Source: Bacteroidota bacterium (lineage in GTDB: Bacteria; Bacteroidota; Ignavibacteria; Tepidaquicellales; Tepidaquicellaceae). Taken from it: a stretch of 64,000 nucleotides of DNA. The notes under the pieces are model-generated. The model saw nothing but the letters and a program-made list of their open reading frames with translations. It searched no databases and was not told the DNA's origin. The DNA lies in contig JAFDZO010000017.1 of NCBI GenBank assembly GCA_018266845.1, forward strand, positions 90,606 through 154,605. The letters run 5' to 3'. The translations under genes and the position numbers were made by a program. Below, piece after piece: positions 7,498-16,693 of this stretch; the first letter of the stretch is position 1; every line of letters begins with the position of its first letter.

Positions 7498-8391
7498 TTA
7501 GTTTCCCAGTTGGGTTTTCAGCAGGCGGATGGATTCGAGCGAATCCATTGGACTTATACCCAATTGTGATGCGGCTTTCAGGATTACAAGTCCCGAGTTC
7601 AGCGGGCGCGGTGCAGGCTGGTTTAAATCTTTTGTTTTTATTCTGTGAACAAGCGCTTTATTAAATCCGAAGACATCGCAGATTTTCAGAGCGAAATCAT
7701 AGCGAGAAAGTATATCGCTTCCGGCTATATTAAAAATTCCCGTTTGCTTTTTTTCTACAACCTTCAGAATTCCCCATGCTAAGTCATCTACCATGGTTGC
7801 ATTACCAATCTGGTCATCTACAATATTAATGTTATCAGCTGCCTTCAGCTTATCAATTATCCAGAGAGCAAAATTAGGTTTGATGTTAATTCCTATTCCA
7901 AACAAAACCATAGTGCGTACAATTGCGTGATTTACTTCGCTTGTAGTGAGGGCATTTTCAGCGGCAAGTTTAGACCTGCCATAAAATGAAATAGGATTCG
8001 GAGTATCTTCTTCTGTATAAGGTCCGTTTTTTCCGTCGAAAACATAATCGGTTGAAATGTGAATTATTCTGCAATCTTCTTTCCGGGCAGCGATAATTAG
8101 ATTTTTTACGCCGTCAACGTTCAGCTTCCAGCAAAGCTCGCGCTCGGTTTCACATGCGTCAACGTTTGTAAATGCGGCACAGTTAACAATCACATCAGGG
8201 CGGTGAAGATTTATCACACGCTTTACTTCTTCTTTGTCGGTGATGTCTAATTTTTCGTATTTATTGCCGTAGTCAAGAAATGATTTATCTTCAACAGAAG
8301 AGCAGATTAATTCCCACCCTGTTTCTCTTGTGAAAATGGATGTAACAGCCTGCCCTAAAAGTCCGTTCGCGCCTGTGATAAAAATTTTCAT
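7498..8391 (-). CDS. dTDP-4-dehydrorhamnose reductase-like (RmlD) protein
   Basis: A 297-residue extended short-chain dehydrogenase. The N-terminal Rossmann motif is GANGLLGQ; the substrate region has CAAFTNVDACE and the STDYVFDGKNGPY block typical of RmlD. The catalytic YxxxK is YGRSKLAAE. RmlD reduces dTDP-4-keto-L-rhamnose to dTDP-L-rhamnose; no other rml genes are nearby, so a different sugar nucleotide substrate is possible. The start overlaps the stop of the PfkB kinase gene by one base, indicating coupled expression. Confidence 0.85.
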   Translation of the reverse strand: MKIFITGANGLLGQAVTSIFTRETGWELICSSVEDKSFLDYGNKYEKLDITDKEEVKRVINLHRPDVIVNCAAFTNVDACETERELCWKLNVDGVKNLIIAARKEDCRIIHISTDYVFDGKNGPYTEEDTPNPISFYGRSKLAAENALTTSEVNHAIVRTMVLFGIGINIKPNFALWIIDKLKAADNINIVDDQIGNATMVDDLAWGILKVVEKKQTGIFNIAGSDILSRYDFALKICDVFGFNKALVHRIKTKDLNQPAPRPLNSGLVILKAASQLGISPMDSLESIRLLKTQLGN

Positions 8392-9326
8392 TACTTCAGC
8401 TTTATTAATTCATCAATGCCTTCGAGAGAAGATTTATATGATGCCTTGCGGTTTGCAAAGTGGAGAGCCTTCTCAAAATCACCTGACTGAGAATAGTCAA
8501 TAGTAAATGAAGCGGCAAATACATCTCCGCAGCCTGTGGAATCCTTAAAGTGGGGATTTTCAATTGAGTTTAAATCGTGTTTATCTATATCGAGAAATTT
8601 TTCACCGCCGAAGTTTTTTTCCTTTTTGGTAAACCCGGAAACACCAAACTTGCCTCTTGTAATAATTAAACCTTTTATTTCGTTAGCGGAGTTTAAAAGT
8701 ATTTGCTCGGCAATTTCGTATTCTTTCTTTTTATCTTCCGTAAGAGTTGCTGCTTCAAATTCGTTCATCTGCACTGTATCGGAGTTGGCAGTCCATTCTT
8801 TCCAATCGGGAATTGACTTATGAAATCTATGACCTTCTTCATCCATTGCCATTACTATATTATGAATATCAATGTGAATATATTTTTTAAATTCCTCTCT
8901 TACTTTCTTAAGAGTGTCGAGAGAAACATCTACGCCTGAAATCATATTTATTAAAATCGCATCTGCCTGAGGAAGAAAGTTTTTAATCCAGTCGAAAGTA
9001 ATTTCATAGGTCGGCTCTGTTGACTGCTCCAGCCTTGCTTTTTTATCTGTATTGTAAAGATTATAATATAGGTTTACCTTACGGGTCGGATGGCTGCATT
9101 TTTGAATGCCCGAAATATCAACATTCGGATAATTTTTTAAGATACCGGTAATATTTTCGTATTCATCTTCGCCCAGATTCATAACAGGAATGACTTTATC
9201 ATCCTTCCCGGCAAGCACGGACATTGTGATTAGGGAATAGAGTATTCCCCCGTAGCTGTGCAGAATTTCATTATTAATTTTATGTATTACATCAACGCAG
9301 GGTTCGCCTATTACGAGATAATTCAT
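8391..9326 (-). CDS. PfkB-family carbohydrate kinase
   Basis: A 311-residue ribokinase/PfkB-fold protein. The C-terminal PfkB signature DSTGCGDVFAASFTIDY holds the catalytic Asp of the GxGD-type motif (here GCGD). The N-terminal part has YSLITMSVLAGKD. The phosphate acceptor cannot be told from sequence; sugar or nucleoside are both possible. It is the upstream partner of the RmlD-like reductase (TAATG overlap), which may hint at sugar activation for a surface glycan. Confidence 0.82.
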   Translation of the reverse strand: MNYLVIGEPCVDVIHKINNEILHSYGGILYSLITMSVLAGKDDKVIPVMNLGEDEYENITGILKNYPNVDISGIQKCSHPTRKVNLYYNLYNTDKKARLEQSTEPTYEITFDWIKNFLPQADAILINMISGVDVSLDTLKKVREEFKKYIHIDIHNIVMAMDEEGHRFHKSIPDWKEWTANSDTVQMNEFEAATLTEDKKKEYEIAEQILLNSANEIKGLIITRGKFGVSGFTKKEKNFGGEKFLDIDKHDLNSIENPHFKDSTGCGDVFAASFTIDYSQSGDFEKALHFANRKASYKSSLEGIDELIKLK

Positions 9327-9562
9327 TTAGAAATTATAAATTCGTTTAGATTTAATAAAGCAGAAGGATTTTAACAAAATAAGAGATTAGAACCGCCAAA
9401 AATTTTCTATTTTGAAAATATTACTTTGAAACTTTTTCGCAAAATAATACTTTAAATATAGTAATATATTTCAGCGTTTTTAATTAACTAATAAGTGAAT
9501 TGATTATTGTTTACTATACTATAAATTTAACCAAAAAATACTACAATAAATAGTTAGAGAAA

Positions 9563-10489
9563 ATGGCTCAAAGATTAAAATTTTTTATTTTTTTGATTGC
9601 ATGCTTTTTTACTTCGTCTCTCAGTTCATTCTCACAAGACCTTAAGGTAAACGTTACTATGGATGCTACTTCATTAAGCTCCGGGGACCGCGACCGTCTG
9701 AAAAATTTTGTTCAACAGGTCAGTGATTATCTAAACAGGAATAAATTTCACAACAAAACAATCGAACCCGAATATACGGTTGAAGCTGAATTCAGTTTTT
9801 TTTTCCGCTCTGCACCCAGTGTTGATAACTATGAAGTTCAGTTATTTGTGCACAGCAAAAGAAAAATTGATGATGCTACGCTGAAGACGAATGCGCCGAA
9901 ATATTCTCCTATGTTTAGATTTTTAGATGAGAGAGTAAGTTTTTATTATAATAACTCATTAAGATTTGAAAAAAATGACGCTGTTTTTGTTCCTCTTTTA
10001 AGTCTTTTGGATTATTACGCATATATCATTCTCGGATATGATGAAGATACTTACTTTGTAAAAGGGGGAACTACCTATTTCCAAAAAGCGCTTGATATTT
10101 GCAATAAGCCGATGCAGGATAAAAAAGGATGGTCAGAGTCAGGAGGCGGCTCAAAACCGACAAGACTTCAGATTGTGCAGGAATTATTAAACTCACGTTT
10201 TGACGGATACAGGAAAGGTCTTTTTGAATATATGTGGATGGGTTTGGATTCTATGACAGTCAATAAAAGAAACGCATATAAAAATGTGTTAAGCGCACTT
10301 GAAAGAATAGACAAAGTGAAAAAAAACGAAGTGAAATATTACAATATTGATATTTTCTATGACGCAAAGAATAAGGAAATAGCGGATTTGTTTCTTGACT
10401 ACGGAGACAAGAGCATATATGACAAGCTGATAAAATATGATCCGACACACAGAAGCACATATGAAGAAGCGCAGCGGAAAGCGCGGTAA
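9563..10489 (+). CDS. porD: Type IX secretion protein PorD (DUF4835)
   Basis: A 308-residue protein with a signal peptide (residues 1-25, ending SSFSQD). It follows the DUF4835 pattern: DLKVNVTMDATSL near the start, a central LLDYYAYIILGYDEDTY, then GGTTYFQKALDICN and LLNSRFDGYRKGLFEYMWMGLD. DUF4835 is annotated as PorD, a periplasmic component required for type IX secretion in Bacteroidota. This fits the six cargo proteins with Por sorting domains in the window. The 236-bp upstream region is AT-rich and must hold divergent promoters for it and the kinase operon. Confidence 0.85.
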   Translation: MAQRLKFFIFLIACFFTSSLSSFSQDLKVNVTMDATSLSSGDRDRLKNFVQQVSDYLNRNKFHNKTIEPEYTVEAEFSFFFRSAPSVDNYEVQLFVHSKRKIDDATLKTNAPKYSPMFRFLDERVSFYYNNSLRFEKNDAVFVPLLSLLDYYAYIILGYDEDTYFVKGGTTYFQKALDICNKPMQDKKGWSESGGGSKPTRLQIVQELLNSRFDGYRKGLFEYMWMGLDSMTVNKRNAYKNVLSALERIDKVKKNEVKYYNIDIFYDAKNKEIADLFLDYGDKSIYDKLIKYDPTHRSTYEEAQRKAR

Positions 10490-10628
10490 CTTATCGTTGC
10501 CCGTTGTTCGTTAATGGTTGTTCGATACAACGTTTGACAAAAATTACAAACTTCAATTATTTACTTATGGATACTTGAAGCCCTATATTCCGATTAACGA
10601 AAACCTTCTAACCAATAACGACCAAAAA

Positions 10629-10916
10629 ATGTTTGTTATACTTATAAATTACACAAAACCTATTGAAGGAGTAAATGAAGTACTTGCATCTCACCGTGCA
10701 TATCTCGATACTCAATATGCTGCGGGAAGATTAATCTGTTCAGGAAGAAAAGCCGACCTTTCAGGCGGCGTGCTAATTTCAAATGCAAAGACTAAGGAGG
10801 AAGTTGATGAAATCATAAAAAATGACCCTTATAACTTAAAAGATGTTGCAAACTATGATGTGATAGAGTTTACTCCGGGAAAATTTGACGAAAAATTTAA
10901 GCCGTTCATTGACTAA
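10629..10916 (+). CDS. YCII-related (YciI-like) protein
   Basis: A 96-residue protein from the ATG at 10629 (MFVILINYTKPIEGVNEVL). The frame is open 37 codons further upstream, but that part is low-complexity intergenic sequence and lacks family similarity. It shows the YCII pattern: an N-terminal strand, HRAYLDTQYAAGRLICSGRKA, then DPYNLKDVANYDVIEFTP. YCII domains have a ferredoxin-like fold with an invariant His (here in SHRAYL) and Asp; some are dehalogenase-like, most are uncharacterised. Confidence 0.8.
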   Translation: MFVILINYTKPIEGVNEVLASHRAYLDTQYAAGRLICSGRKADLSGGVLISNAKTKEEVDEIIKNDPYNLKDVANYDVIEFTPGKFDEKFKPFID

Positions 10917-10982
10917 AAAAGCGCTCCCCTCCTAACTTATTTCCATTTTCATCCGTATAACTATCCCATAAATAATACTATA

Positions 10983-12824
10983 ATGAAAAAAATACTCCTT
11001 CTGTTAATAGTTGTCCTGCACATTCCGTTAGGATATGCGCAGAAAAAAGATAACCCGATAAAATTTAAACTTGACCTGACTAATGTTCAGGATGACAGGC
11101 TTATGGTGGAAATGACTGCGCCAAAGTTTTCCGCAGGTGAAGTTACATACCGGTTTCCAAAAATGATTCCCGGGACATATTCTATTTACGATTTCGGTAG
11201 ATTTGTGAAAGATTTAAAAGCTTATGATAAAAATGAAAACGAACTGGATGTAGAGCGTGAAGATGTAAACAGCTGGAAAATTTCAGATGCAAAAAAACTA
11301 AGAAAGATTACTTATTGGGTAGATGATACTTTTGACTCCAAAGATACTGGCAAATTTATTTTTGAACCGGCAGGAACAAATATTTCAAAGGATAATTTTG
11401 TAATAAACACTCATGGATTTTTCGGCTATTTCGATGATATGAAGGATAACGAGTATATTATAGATATTATCAAGCCGCAGGGATTTTACGGAGCCACTCC
11501 GCTTGTTGCAGAGTTCAGCGATGAAACCAGAGACGAGTATAAAGTTAATTCTTACTTCACGCTTGTAGATTCCCCAATGATGTATAACATTCCCGATACG
11601 ACAGTGATAAACGTCAGCGGAACAGATGTATTAATCTCCGTTTTCTCTCCCAATAAAATGGTGAAATCAAAATTTGTAGCAGAGAACTCACAGAAAATAT
11701 TAGAAGCTTGCGCTAATTATTTAGGAGGAGAGCTTCCTGTAAAGAAGTATGCTTTCCTATACTATTTCTTTAGCGGAAATTCCGGTTCGGGAGCTGCGGG
11801 GGCTTTAGAGCACAATAACTCATCCATGTATTCGCTTGGCGAGGGAATGCCTCAAATGGTAATAAACCAGATAAAGCATACCGCGGCGCATGAATTTTTT
11901 CATATTGTTACTCCTCTTGGAATTCACTCAGAAGAAATCGGAAACTTCGACTACAACGTACCTAAGATGTCAAAGCACCTATGGCTTTACGAAGGATGTA
12001 CGGAATACAATGCTATGATTGCACTTGCCAGAGGAGGGGTCTATTCGTCTTCTGAGCTTATGGGTGAGATAGGTAAAAAGATAATGACATCCAAGTTTTT
12101 TAACGATACACTTCCTTTCACTGAAATGAGCTTACAAGCTCTCGGAAAGCACGAGAAACAGTATCAGAACGTTTATGAAAAGGGAGCGTTAATCGGAATG
12201 TGTCTTGATATTAAACTAAGACAGTTATCAGGTGGAAGCTACGGACTGATAGACCTGCTTAACGGGCTTTCAAAAAAATACGGAGCCGAAAAGCCTTTCG
12301 TAGATAACGAACTGTTTGATGAAATTGCAGCCATGACCTATCCTGAAATAAGGGAATTTTTTGCAAAGTATGTAGAGGGAAGCTATAAACTCCCGTATAA
12401 TGAATTTCTCTCGATTGTGGGCGTAAGTTACGGCAGCGGAACAAAGGAAAAGGGATATTCGCTTGGAAGCCATGCTTTAAATTTTGACATGAAAACGAAA
12501 AGGATTTTTATAGACAGCGATGATATTGATGACTTTGGAAAAAGCATAGGGCTGCAAAGAGGAGACCAATTTGTAAAATTAAACAAAGAAACGCTGGAGA
12601 TTTCAAAACTTCAAAGTATAATCGAAAACTTTTTTTCAAAAGCGAAGGAAGGCGATGCTATAGAAATTGAAGTTGCAAGAAAAGATGCAGACGGAAATGA
12701 AAAACTTGTTACATTAAAAGGCAAAGTTATGAAAACAGAGAAGGAAGGAAAACCTGAGGTTAAGCTAATTAAAGATCCTACAGATGAGCAGCTGCGATTG
12801 AGAAAAGCCTGGATGGGCAGCTGA
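10983..12824 (+). CDS. M61-family metallopeptidase (glycyl aminopeptidase-like), secreted
   Basis: A 613-residue protein with a signal peptide (1-19, ending GYAQ). An N-terminal M61 beta-domain (about 25-200) precedes the gluzincin catalytic domain with AAHEFFHIVTP (His near 303 and 307, catalytic Glu near 304) and the downstream third zinc ligand in WLYEGCTEY. A C-terminal PDZ-like region (about 485-590) follows with the GDQFVKLN segment. It likely acts in the periplasm or at the surface on peptides. The family prefers small or acidic N-terminal residues; specificity here is not visible. Confidence 0.9.
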   Translation: MKKILLLLIVVLHIPLGYAQKKDNPIKFKLDLTNVQDDRLMVEMTAPKFSAGEVTYRFPKMIPGTYSIYDFGRFVKDLKAYDKNENELDVEREDVNSWKISDAKKLRKITYWVDDTFDSKDTGKFIFEPAGTNISKDNFVINTHGFFGYFDDMKDNEYIIDIIKPQGFYGATPLVAEFSDETRDEYKVNSYFTLVDSPMMYNIPDTTVINVSGTDVLISVFSPNKMVKSKFVAENSQKILEACANYLGGELPVKKYAFLYYFFSGNSGSGAAGALEHNNSSMYSLGEGMPQMVINQIKHTAAHEFFHIVTPLGIHSEEIGNFDYNVPKMSKHLWLYEGCTEYNAMIALARGGVYSSSELMGEIGKKIMTSKFFNDTLPFTEMSLQALGKHEKQYQNVYEKGALIGMCLDIKLRQLSGGSYGLIDLLNGLSKKYGAEKPFVDNELFDEIAAMTYPEIREFFAKYVEGSYKLPYNEFLSIVGVSYGSGTKEKGYSLGSHALNFDMKTKRIFIDSDDIDDFGKSIGLQRGDQFVKLNKETLEISKLQSIIENFFSKAKEGDAIEIEVARKDADGNEKLVTLKGKVMKTEKEGKPEVKLIKDPTDEQLRLRKAWMGS

Positions 12825-12830
12825 TTAACG

Positions 12831-14003
12831 TTAGTTATTAATGTTGTTCGGTGTTTTCAAAAGAGAGTATTTTTTTATCAGCTCGAGTATTTTATTGAGG
12901 TCTATCATATCTATGCACTCAAGATTATTCGGGCAGCTTTTTTTCCAGCAAGGATGACATTCAAGTCCTTTAGGGGCAAGCTTTTCGCCTCTGCCGTAAA
13001 GCTCAATTTCCTGCGGACAGGAAACACCGAACCAGACAATTATGTTTTTTTTCTGCGCTATGGCAAGGTGCATCCCGAAGCTGTCGCCGGTAACAACGAG
13101 ATCGCATAAGCTTATAAATGCAGCGCCCTGACGAAGCCCTAAGTTAGTGGGAGTATATAGAATTTTTTGTTTCTCTTCCTGCGTAAAAGAATCATAAATT
13201 TTTAAATTTCTTTCTGTATCTTCTTTCCCGCCGAGAAGAACTATTTTCAGGTTATCAAATTTCAAAAGTTCAGAAATTATATGAACATGCTGGTCAGTTG
13301 TCATTTTCTTATTAGGGAAAAGGTTTGAGCAGCCGGTATTAAATCCAACGTAAAATTTATTTGTATCGTATTTGTGGTGAGCTTTGAATTTTTCGATAAA
13401 CTCTTTTTCCTCTAATGTGAATTCAAAAACATATTCATCTTTTTGATACTCAAGCTCAAAAGTTTCATGAAGAATATCAATTCCCGTTCTTTGATTTATT
13501 CTGAACTTTAGCTCGTCATCAATTCCCATTTGATAAGAATACATTGCTCCTTTGTTTGCGGGGATTATTTTGCCGTCCTTATTAAGTATAAATCCGAATT
13601 TCTCTTTCGCGCTTATTTCATTTGCAAAAGCGCAGGCATAGTCAGATTTATCGCCGTTATATAAAATATCAAACTCTATATTTCTCAAAATCATTCTGCT
13701 CTCACTTGTCCATGGAAAAACCCTGTCAATAAAATTATTATTTGATAAGATTTTTTCCGCATTAGGCATCGTTATCCAATAGATAGTGCATTCTTTAAAC
13801 CTTCTTCTTACGGCTCTCAAAATAGGCGTATTGTATAAAACATTCCCCAGCGCGTCGAGAGAAATAATTAAAATTTTCTTACCTATTCTTGTCATGCTGC
13901 TATCAAGTTTGCATCCGTCCTTCAGGCAATTTTCATAGGAAACACAGGGCTTGTAGCCGGAAAAATTTTTGCAGCGCGGAATATTCAGTTCTTCTAAGTT
14001 CAT
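12831..14003 (-). CDS. Glycosyltransferase family 9 (heptosyltransferase-like), Cys-rich
   Basis: A 390-residue GT-B-fold protein of the GT9 type. It has LIISLDALGNVLYNTPILRAV at the start of the first Rossmann domain, VGFNTGCSNLFPNKK in the second, and LVVTGDSFGMHLAIA near the donor site. The C-terminus holds the GT9-typical cysteine cluster C-x2-C-x5-C-x5-C (CHPCWKKSCPNNLEC). A second group of four cysteines lies in the first 31 residues (C11, C20, C26, C31), outside the usual GT9 core. GT9 enzymes transfer heptose or other sugars to lipopolysaccharide; the acceptor here is unknown. It converges on the M61 gene. Confidence 0.87.
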   Translation of the reverse strand: MNLEELNIPRCKNFSGYKPCVSYENCLKDGCKLDSSMTRIGKKILIISLDALGNVLYNTPILRAVRRRFKECTIYWITMPNAEKILSNNNFIDRVFPWTSESRMILRNIEFDILYNGDKSDYACAFANEISAKEKFGFILNKDGKIIPANKGAMYSYQMGIDDELKFRINQRTGIDILHETFELEYQKDEYVFEFTLEEKEFIEKFKAHHKYDTNKFYVGFNTGCSNLFPNKKMTTDQHVHIISELLKFDNLKIVLLGGKEDTERNLKIYDSFTQEEKQKILYTPTNLGLRQGAAFISLCDLVVTGDSFGMHLAIAQKKNIIVWFGVSCPQEIELYGRGEKLAPKGLECHPCWKKSCPNNLECIDMIDLNKILELIKKYSLLKTPNNINN

Positions 14004-14050
14004 ACTATCAAAGTAGATATAGAATGAATAAAATTAAATGCTAAAAATAA

Positions 14051-14083
14051 AAAGCCCGGAATGAAGTTATCAAACCGGGCTTT
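14051..14083 (-). terminator. Intrinsic terminator of the T9SS cargo gene
   Basis: A 9-bp stem (AAAGCCCGG at 14051-14059, CCGGGCTTT at 14075-14083). On the minus strand it is followed by TTATTTTTAG. It lies just downstream of the stop at 14108 and ahead of the GT9 gene. Confidence 0.75.
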
Positions 14084-14107
14084 GAGCAAAATTATAATGG
14101 TAATAAC

Positions 14108-15340
14108 TTATTTAACCAGCATCATTTTTTTCGTTTCTTTGAAATCACTTGCTTGTAGTGTATAGAAATATACTCCTGAAGGCAGGCTTTCGGCATTAAA
14201 TGAAATTTCATAAGTGCCGGCATTCATATTTTCATTTACTAATGATTTTATCTCTGAGCCTTGCATGTTATATACTTTCAAACTTACAAAATCACTCTTC
14301 TTAACATCAAATTTAATAGATGTAACCGGATTAAAAGGATTAGGAAAATTCTGCTTTAGTGAAAAATGTTCGGGAATTTCAGAAGAAATCTGTGAAACAG
14401 AAACAAGTCCGCCATTTTGTGTACTAGAAATAATTGAGTTGCCGGATGCCCAACCTAAATTTTGATTTACAAAACTAATGTCATAATACTTATTGCCTAT
14501 TTCTGTTGTCTGAATTGTCCAATTAACCCCTCCATTTAATGTTCTGCAAATTACCCCTCCCGAGCTTCCGTAGCCTGCACACCAGCCAATATTTTCATTA
14601 AAAAATTTTATCGCAAAAGGAGTTTCCATAGGAACCATGTATGTAGCCCAAGTATCACACCCGTTTGTCGTTTTCTTAATTGAATTCGTACCTGTTAGCC
14701 ATCCGGTCTGTTGATTAATGAAAGTCATCGCCTGATTCACTCCATCATACAAAACACGAGTCCAAGTTACCCCCCCGTCAATTGATTTTGCAAAATAACT
14801 TGGTGCGACAACGTAACCAACCATATCGTTAAAAAAATGAATTTGACCGTATGCAAAGTCAGATGCAATAAGTAGATTCCAACTGCTTCCTCCATTTGTT
14901 GTTTTATGTATTTTGTTATCGTGACTTGTAATATACCCTGTTTGAGAGTTTAAGAAGAAAAAATCAGAGGAAAAATCATTCGTCTGTATGGGAGCCGAAT
15001 ACCATGAAATTCCTCCGTTAGTTGTTTTTTTAACAACGGCATCTTGAGAGCCAATCCAACCCGTATTTTCATCGATGAAATACAAACATGATAGAAAGGA
15101 TGTAGTTCCTGTGCTCATTGGAATCCAAGTACCTCCCCCATTTGTCGTTTTAATTAAAGTCCCATTTCCACCGCATGCCCAACCTATTGTTTGATTAACA
15201 AACTGAACCCTGCGAAGATAATTACCACCTATGTTATTTAGATAATGCGTAGTCCAAACAGATTGTGAATAAGAAACTGTCTGAACAACCAAGAGAAAGC
15301 ACAAAACCAATAATCCGCACAAAAAAAATTTTTTATTCAT
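14108..15340 (-). CDS. Secreted YCF48-like repeat protein with T9SS sorting domain, copy 1
   Basis: A 410-residue exported protein. It has a signal peptide (1-25, ending SYSQ) and a body of beta-propeller repeats with GWACGGNGTLIKTTNGG, GWIGSQDAVVKKTTNGG and similar units (YCF48/BNR-type GW.G....I.KTTNGG). From about residue 330 a Por secretion tail follows: NFPNPFNPVTSIKFD, SGVYFYTL and TKKMMLVK. It is likely carried across the outer membrane by the type IX system and released or anchored. It is first of three tandem paralogues read in the same direction. What it binds is unknown. Confidence 0.88.
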   Translation of the reverse strand: MNKKFFLCGLLVLCFLLVVQTVSYSQSVWTTHYLNNIGGNYLRRVQFVNQTIGWACGGNGTLIKTTNGGGTWIPMSTGTTSFLSCLYFIDENTGWIGSQDAVVKKTTNGGISWYSAPIQTNDFSSDFFFLNSQTGYITSHDNKIHKTTNGGSSWNLLIASDFAYGQIHFFNDMVGYVVAPSYFAKSIDGGVTWTRVLYDGVNQAMTFINQQTGWLTGTNSIKKTTNGCDTWATYMVPMETPFAIKFFNENIGWCAGYGSSGGVICRTLNGGVNWTIQTTEIGNKYYDISFVNQNLGWASGNSIISSTQNGGLVSVSQISSEIPEHFSLKQNFPNPFNPVTSIKFDVKKSDFVSLKVYNMQGSEIKSLVNENMNAGTYEISFNAESLPSGVYFYTLQASDFKETKKMMLVK

Positions 15341-15403
15341 GTTATTAAGAATAAAATTATAAAATGTTTGCTGACAACAGAGAGAGCTGCTGTTTTTTTT
15401 ATG

Positions 15404-16636
15404 CTACTTTACTAACATCATTTTTTTTGTTTCTGTAAACTCACTTGTTGTTAATGTATAGAGATAAACTCCGCTGTTAAGTTCATACGCATTAAAGTTT
15501 ATCTCATACCTTCCTGCTGATATGTTTTCATTAACAAGAGTTTTAACTTCTTTACCTGTTACATCAAAAATTTTCAATGAGGCAAAGGTAGAGTTTTTTA
15601 TATCAAAACTAATCTTTGTGGATGGGTTGAATGGATTTGGATAATTTTGATTTAATGAAAATTTATTTGGAACAGTTGTTGATATTTGTGAAACAGAAAC
15701 TAAACCACCGTTCTGAGTACTTGAAATTATAGCATTACCTGAAGCCCAGCCTAAGTTTTGGTTTGCAAAACTCATTTCCCAGAAAACGTTACTTGCTTCA
15801 GTTGATTGCACTGTCCAGTTTACTCCACCATTTAAGGTTCTGGCAATAATGCCATTTGCGCCGTTACTTCCTGCGCACCATCCAACATTAGCATTAAAAA
15901 ATTTCAACGCATAAGGGGTTTGTATAGGCAATGCATAGCTTGACCAAGTATCACCTCCGTCAGTTGTTTTTCTTATGCCTCCCGTACCTGTTATCCAGCC
16001 TGTTAAAGGATTAATAAATGTCATAGCCTGATTTACTCCATCATATAGAACCCTTGTCCACGTAGCTCCTCCATTAACTGATTTACCAAAATAACTCGGA
16101 GCAACAACTACACCTGTGTTTGCATCAAAAAATTGTATCTGTCCATAAGCATTTGATGAAGCAATTAATAAATTCCATGTTTGGCCGCCATCTGTAGTTT
16201 TATGAATTTTAGAATCATGACTTGTAACAAATCCCGTTAAACCGTTTAAAAAGAAAAAATCTGAGGAAAAGTCGCTTGTTTGAATTGGAGCAGAATACCA
16301 TGAGATTCCTCCATTAGTGGTCTTTTTTATAACTGCTTGTTGTGAGCCTATCCACCCTGTGTTTTCATCTATGAAATAAATACATGTAAGATAAGAAGTA
16401 GAACCTGTGCTCATGGGAGTCCAAGTATCGCCACCGTTAGTTGTTTTTATTAATGTACCGTTTCCGCCGCAAGCCCAGCCAATATTTTGATTTACAAATT
16501 GAACTCTTCTGAGTTGATTGCCTCCAACATTATTCAAATATTGTGTAGTCCAAACTGATTGGGAAAAAATCGCGGACTGAACAAAAAGAAGAGAGCAAAA
16601 AAAAGAAACCAGGTGAATAAAAATTTTTATTTTCAT
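15404..16636 (-). CDS. Secreted YCF48-like repeat protein with T9SS sorting domain, copy 2 (mosaic)
   Basis: A 410-residue paralogue with signal peptide (1-25, ending IFSQ) and the same propeller-type repeats as copy 1; the bodies align without gaps over most of their length. The sorting domain, however, is closest to copy 3: PSTKISFDIKNSTFASLKIFD is almost shared with it, while copy 1 has PVTSIKFDVKKSDFVSLKVYN. It therefore looks like a mosaic of its two neighbours. The domain ends TKKMMLVK. Export by the type IX system is expected; ligand unknown. Confidence 0.88.
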   Translation of the reverse strand: MKIKIFIHLVSFFCSLLFVQSAIFSQSVWTTQYLNNVGGNQLRRVQFVNQNIGWACGGNGTLIKTTNGGDTWTPMSTGSTSYLTCIYFIDENTGWIGSQQAVIKKTTNGGISWYSAPIQTSDFSSDFFFLNGLTGFVTSHDSKIHKTTDGGQTWNLLIASSNAYGQIQFFDANTGVVVAPSYFGKSVNGGATWTRVLYDGVNQAMTFINPLTGWITGTGGIRKTTDGGDTWSSYALPIQTPYALKFFNANVGWCAGSNGANGIIARTLNGGVNWTVQSTEASNVFWEMSFANQNLGWASGNAIISSTQNGGLVSVSQISTTVPNKFSLNQNYPNPFNPSTKISFDIKNSTFASLKIFDVTGKEVKTLVNENISAGRYEINFNAYELNSGVYLYTLTTSEFTETKKMMLVK

Positions 16637-16693
16637 AGCTTTATAAATTCAATTGATAAACAATTAAGTAATAGGGAAAATTACCATTTTAAT

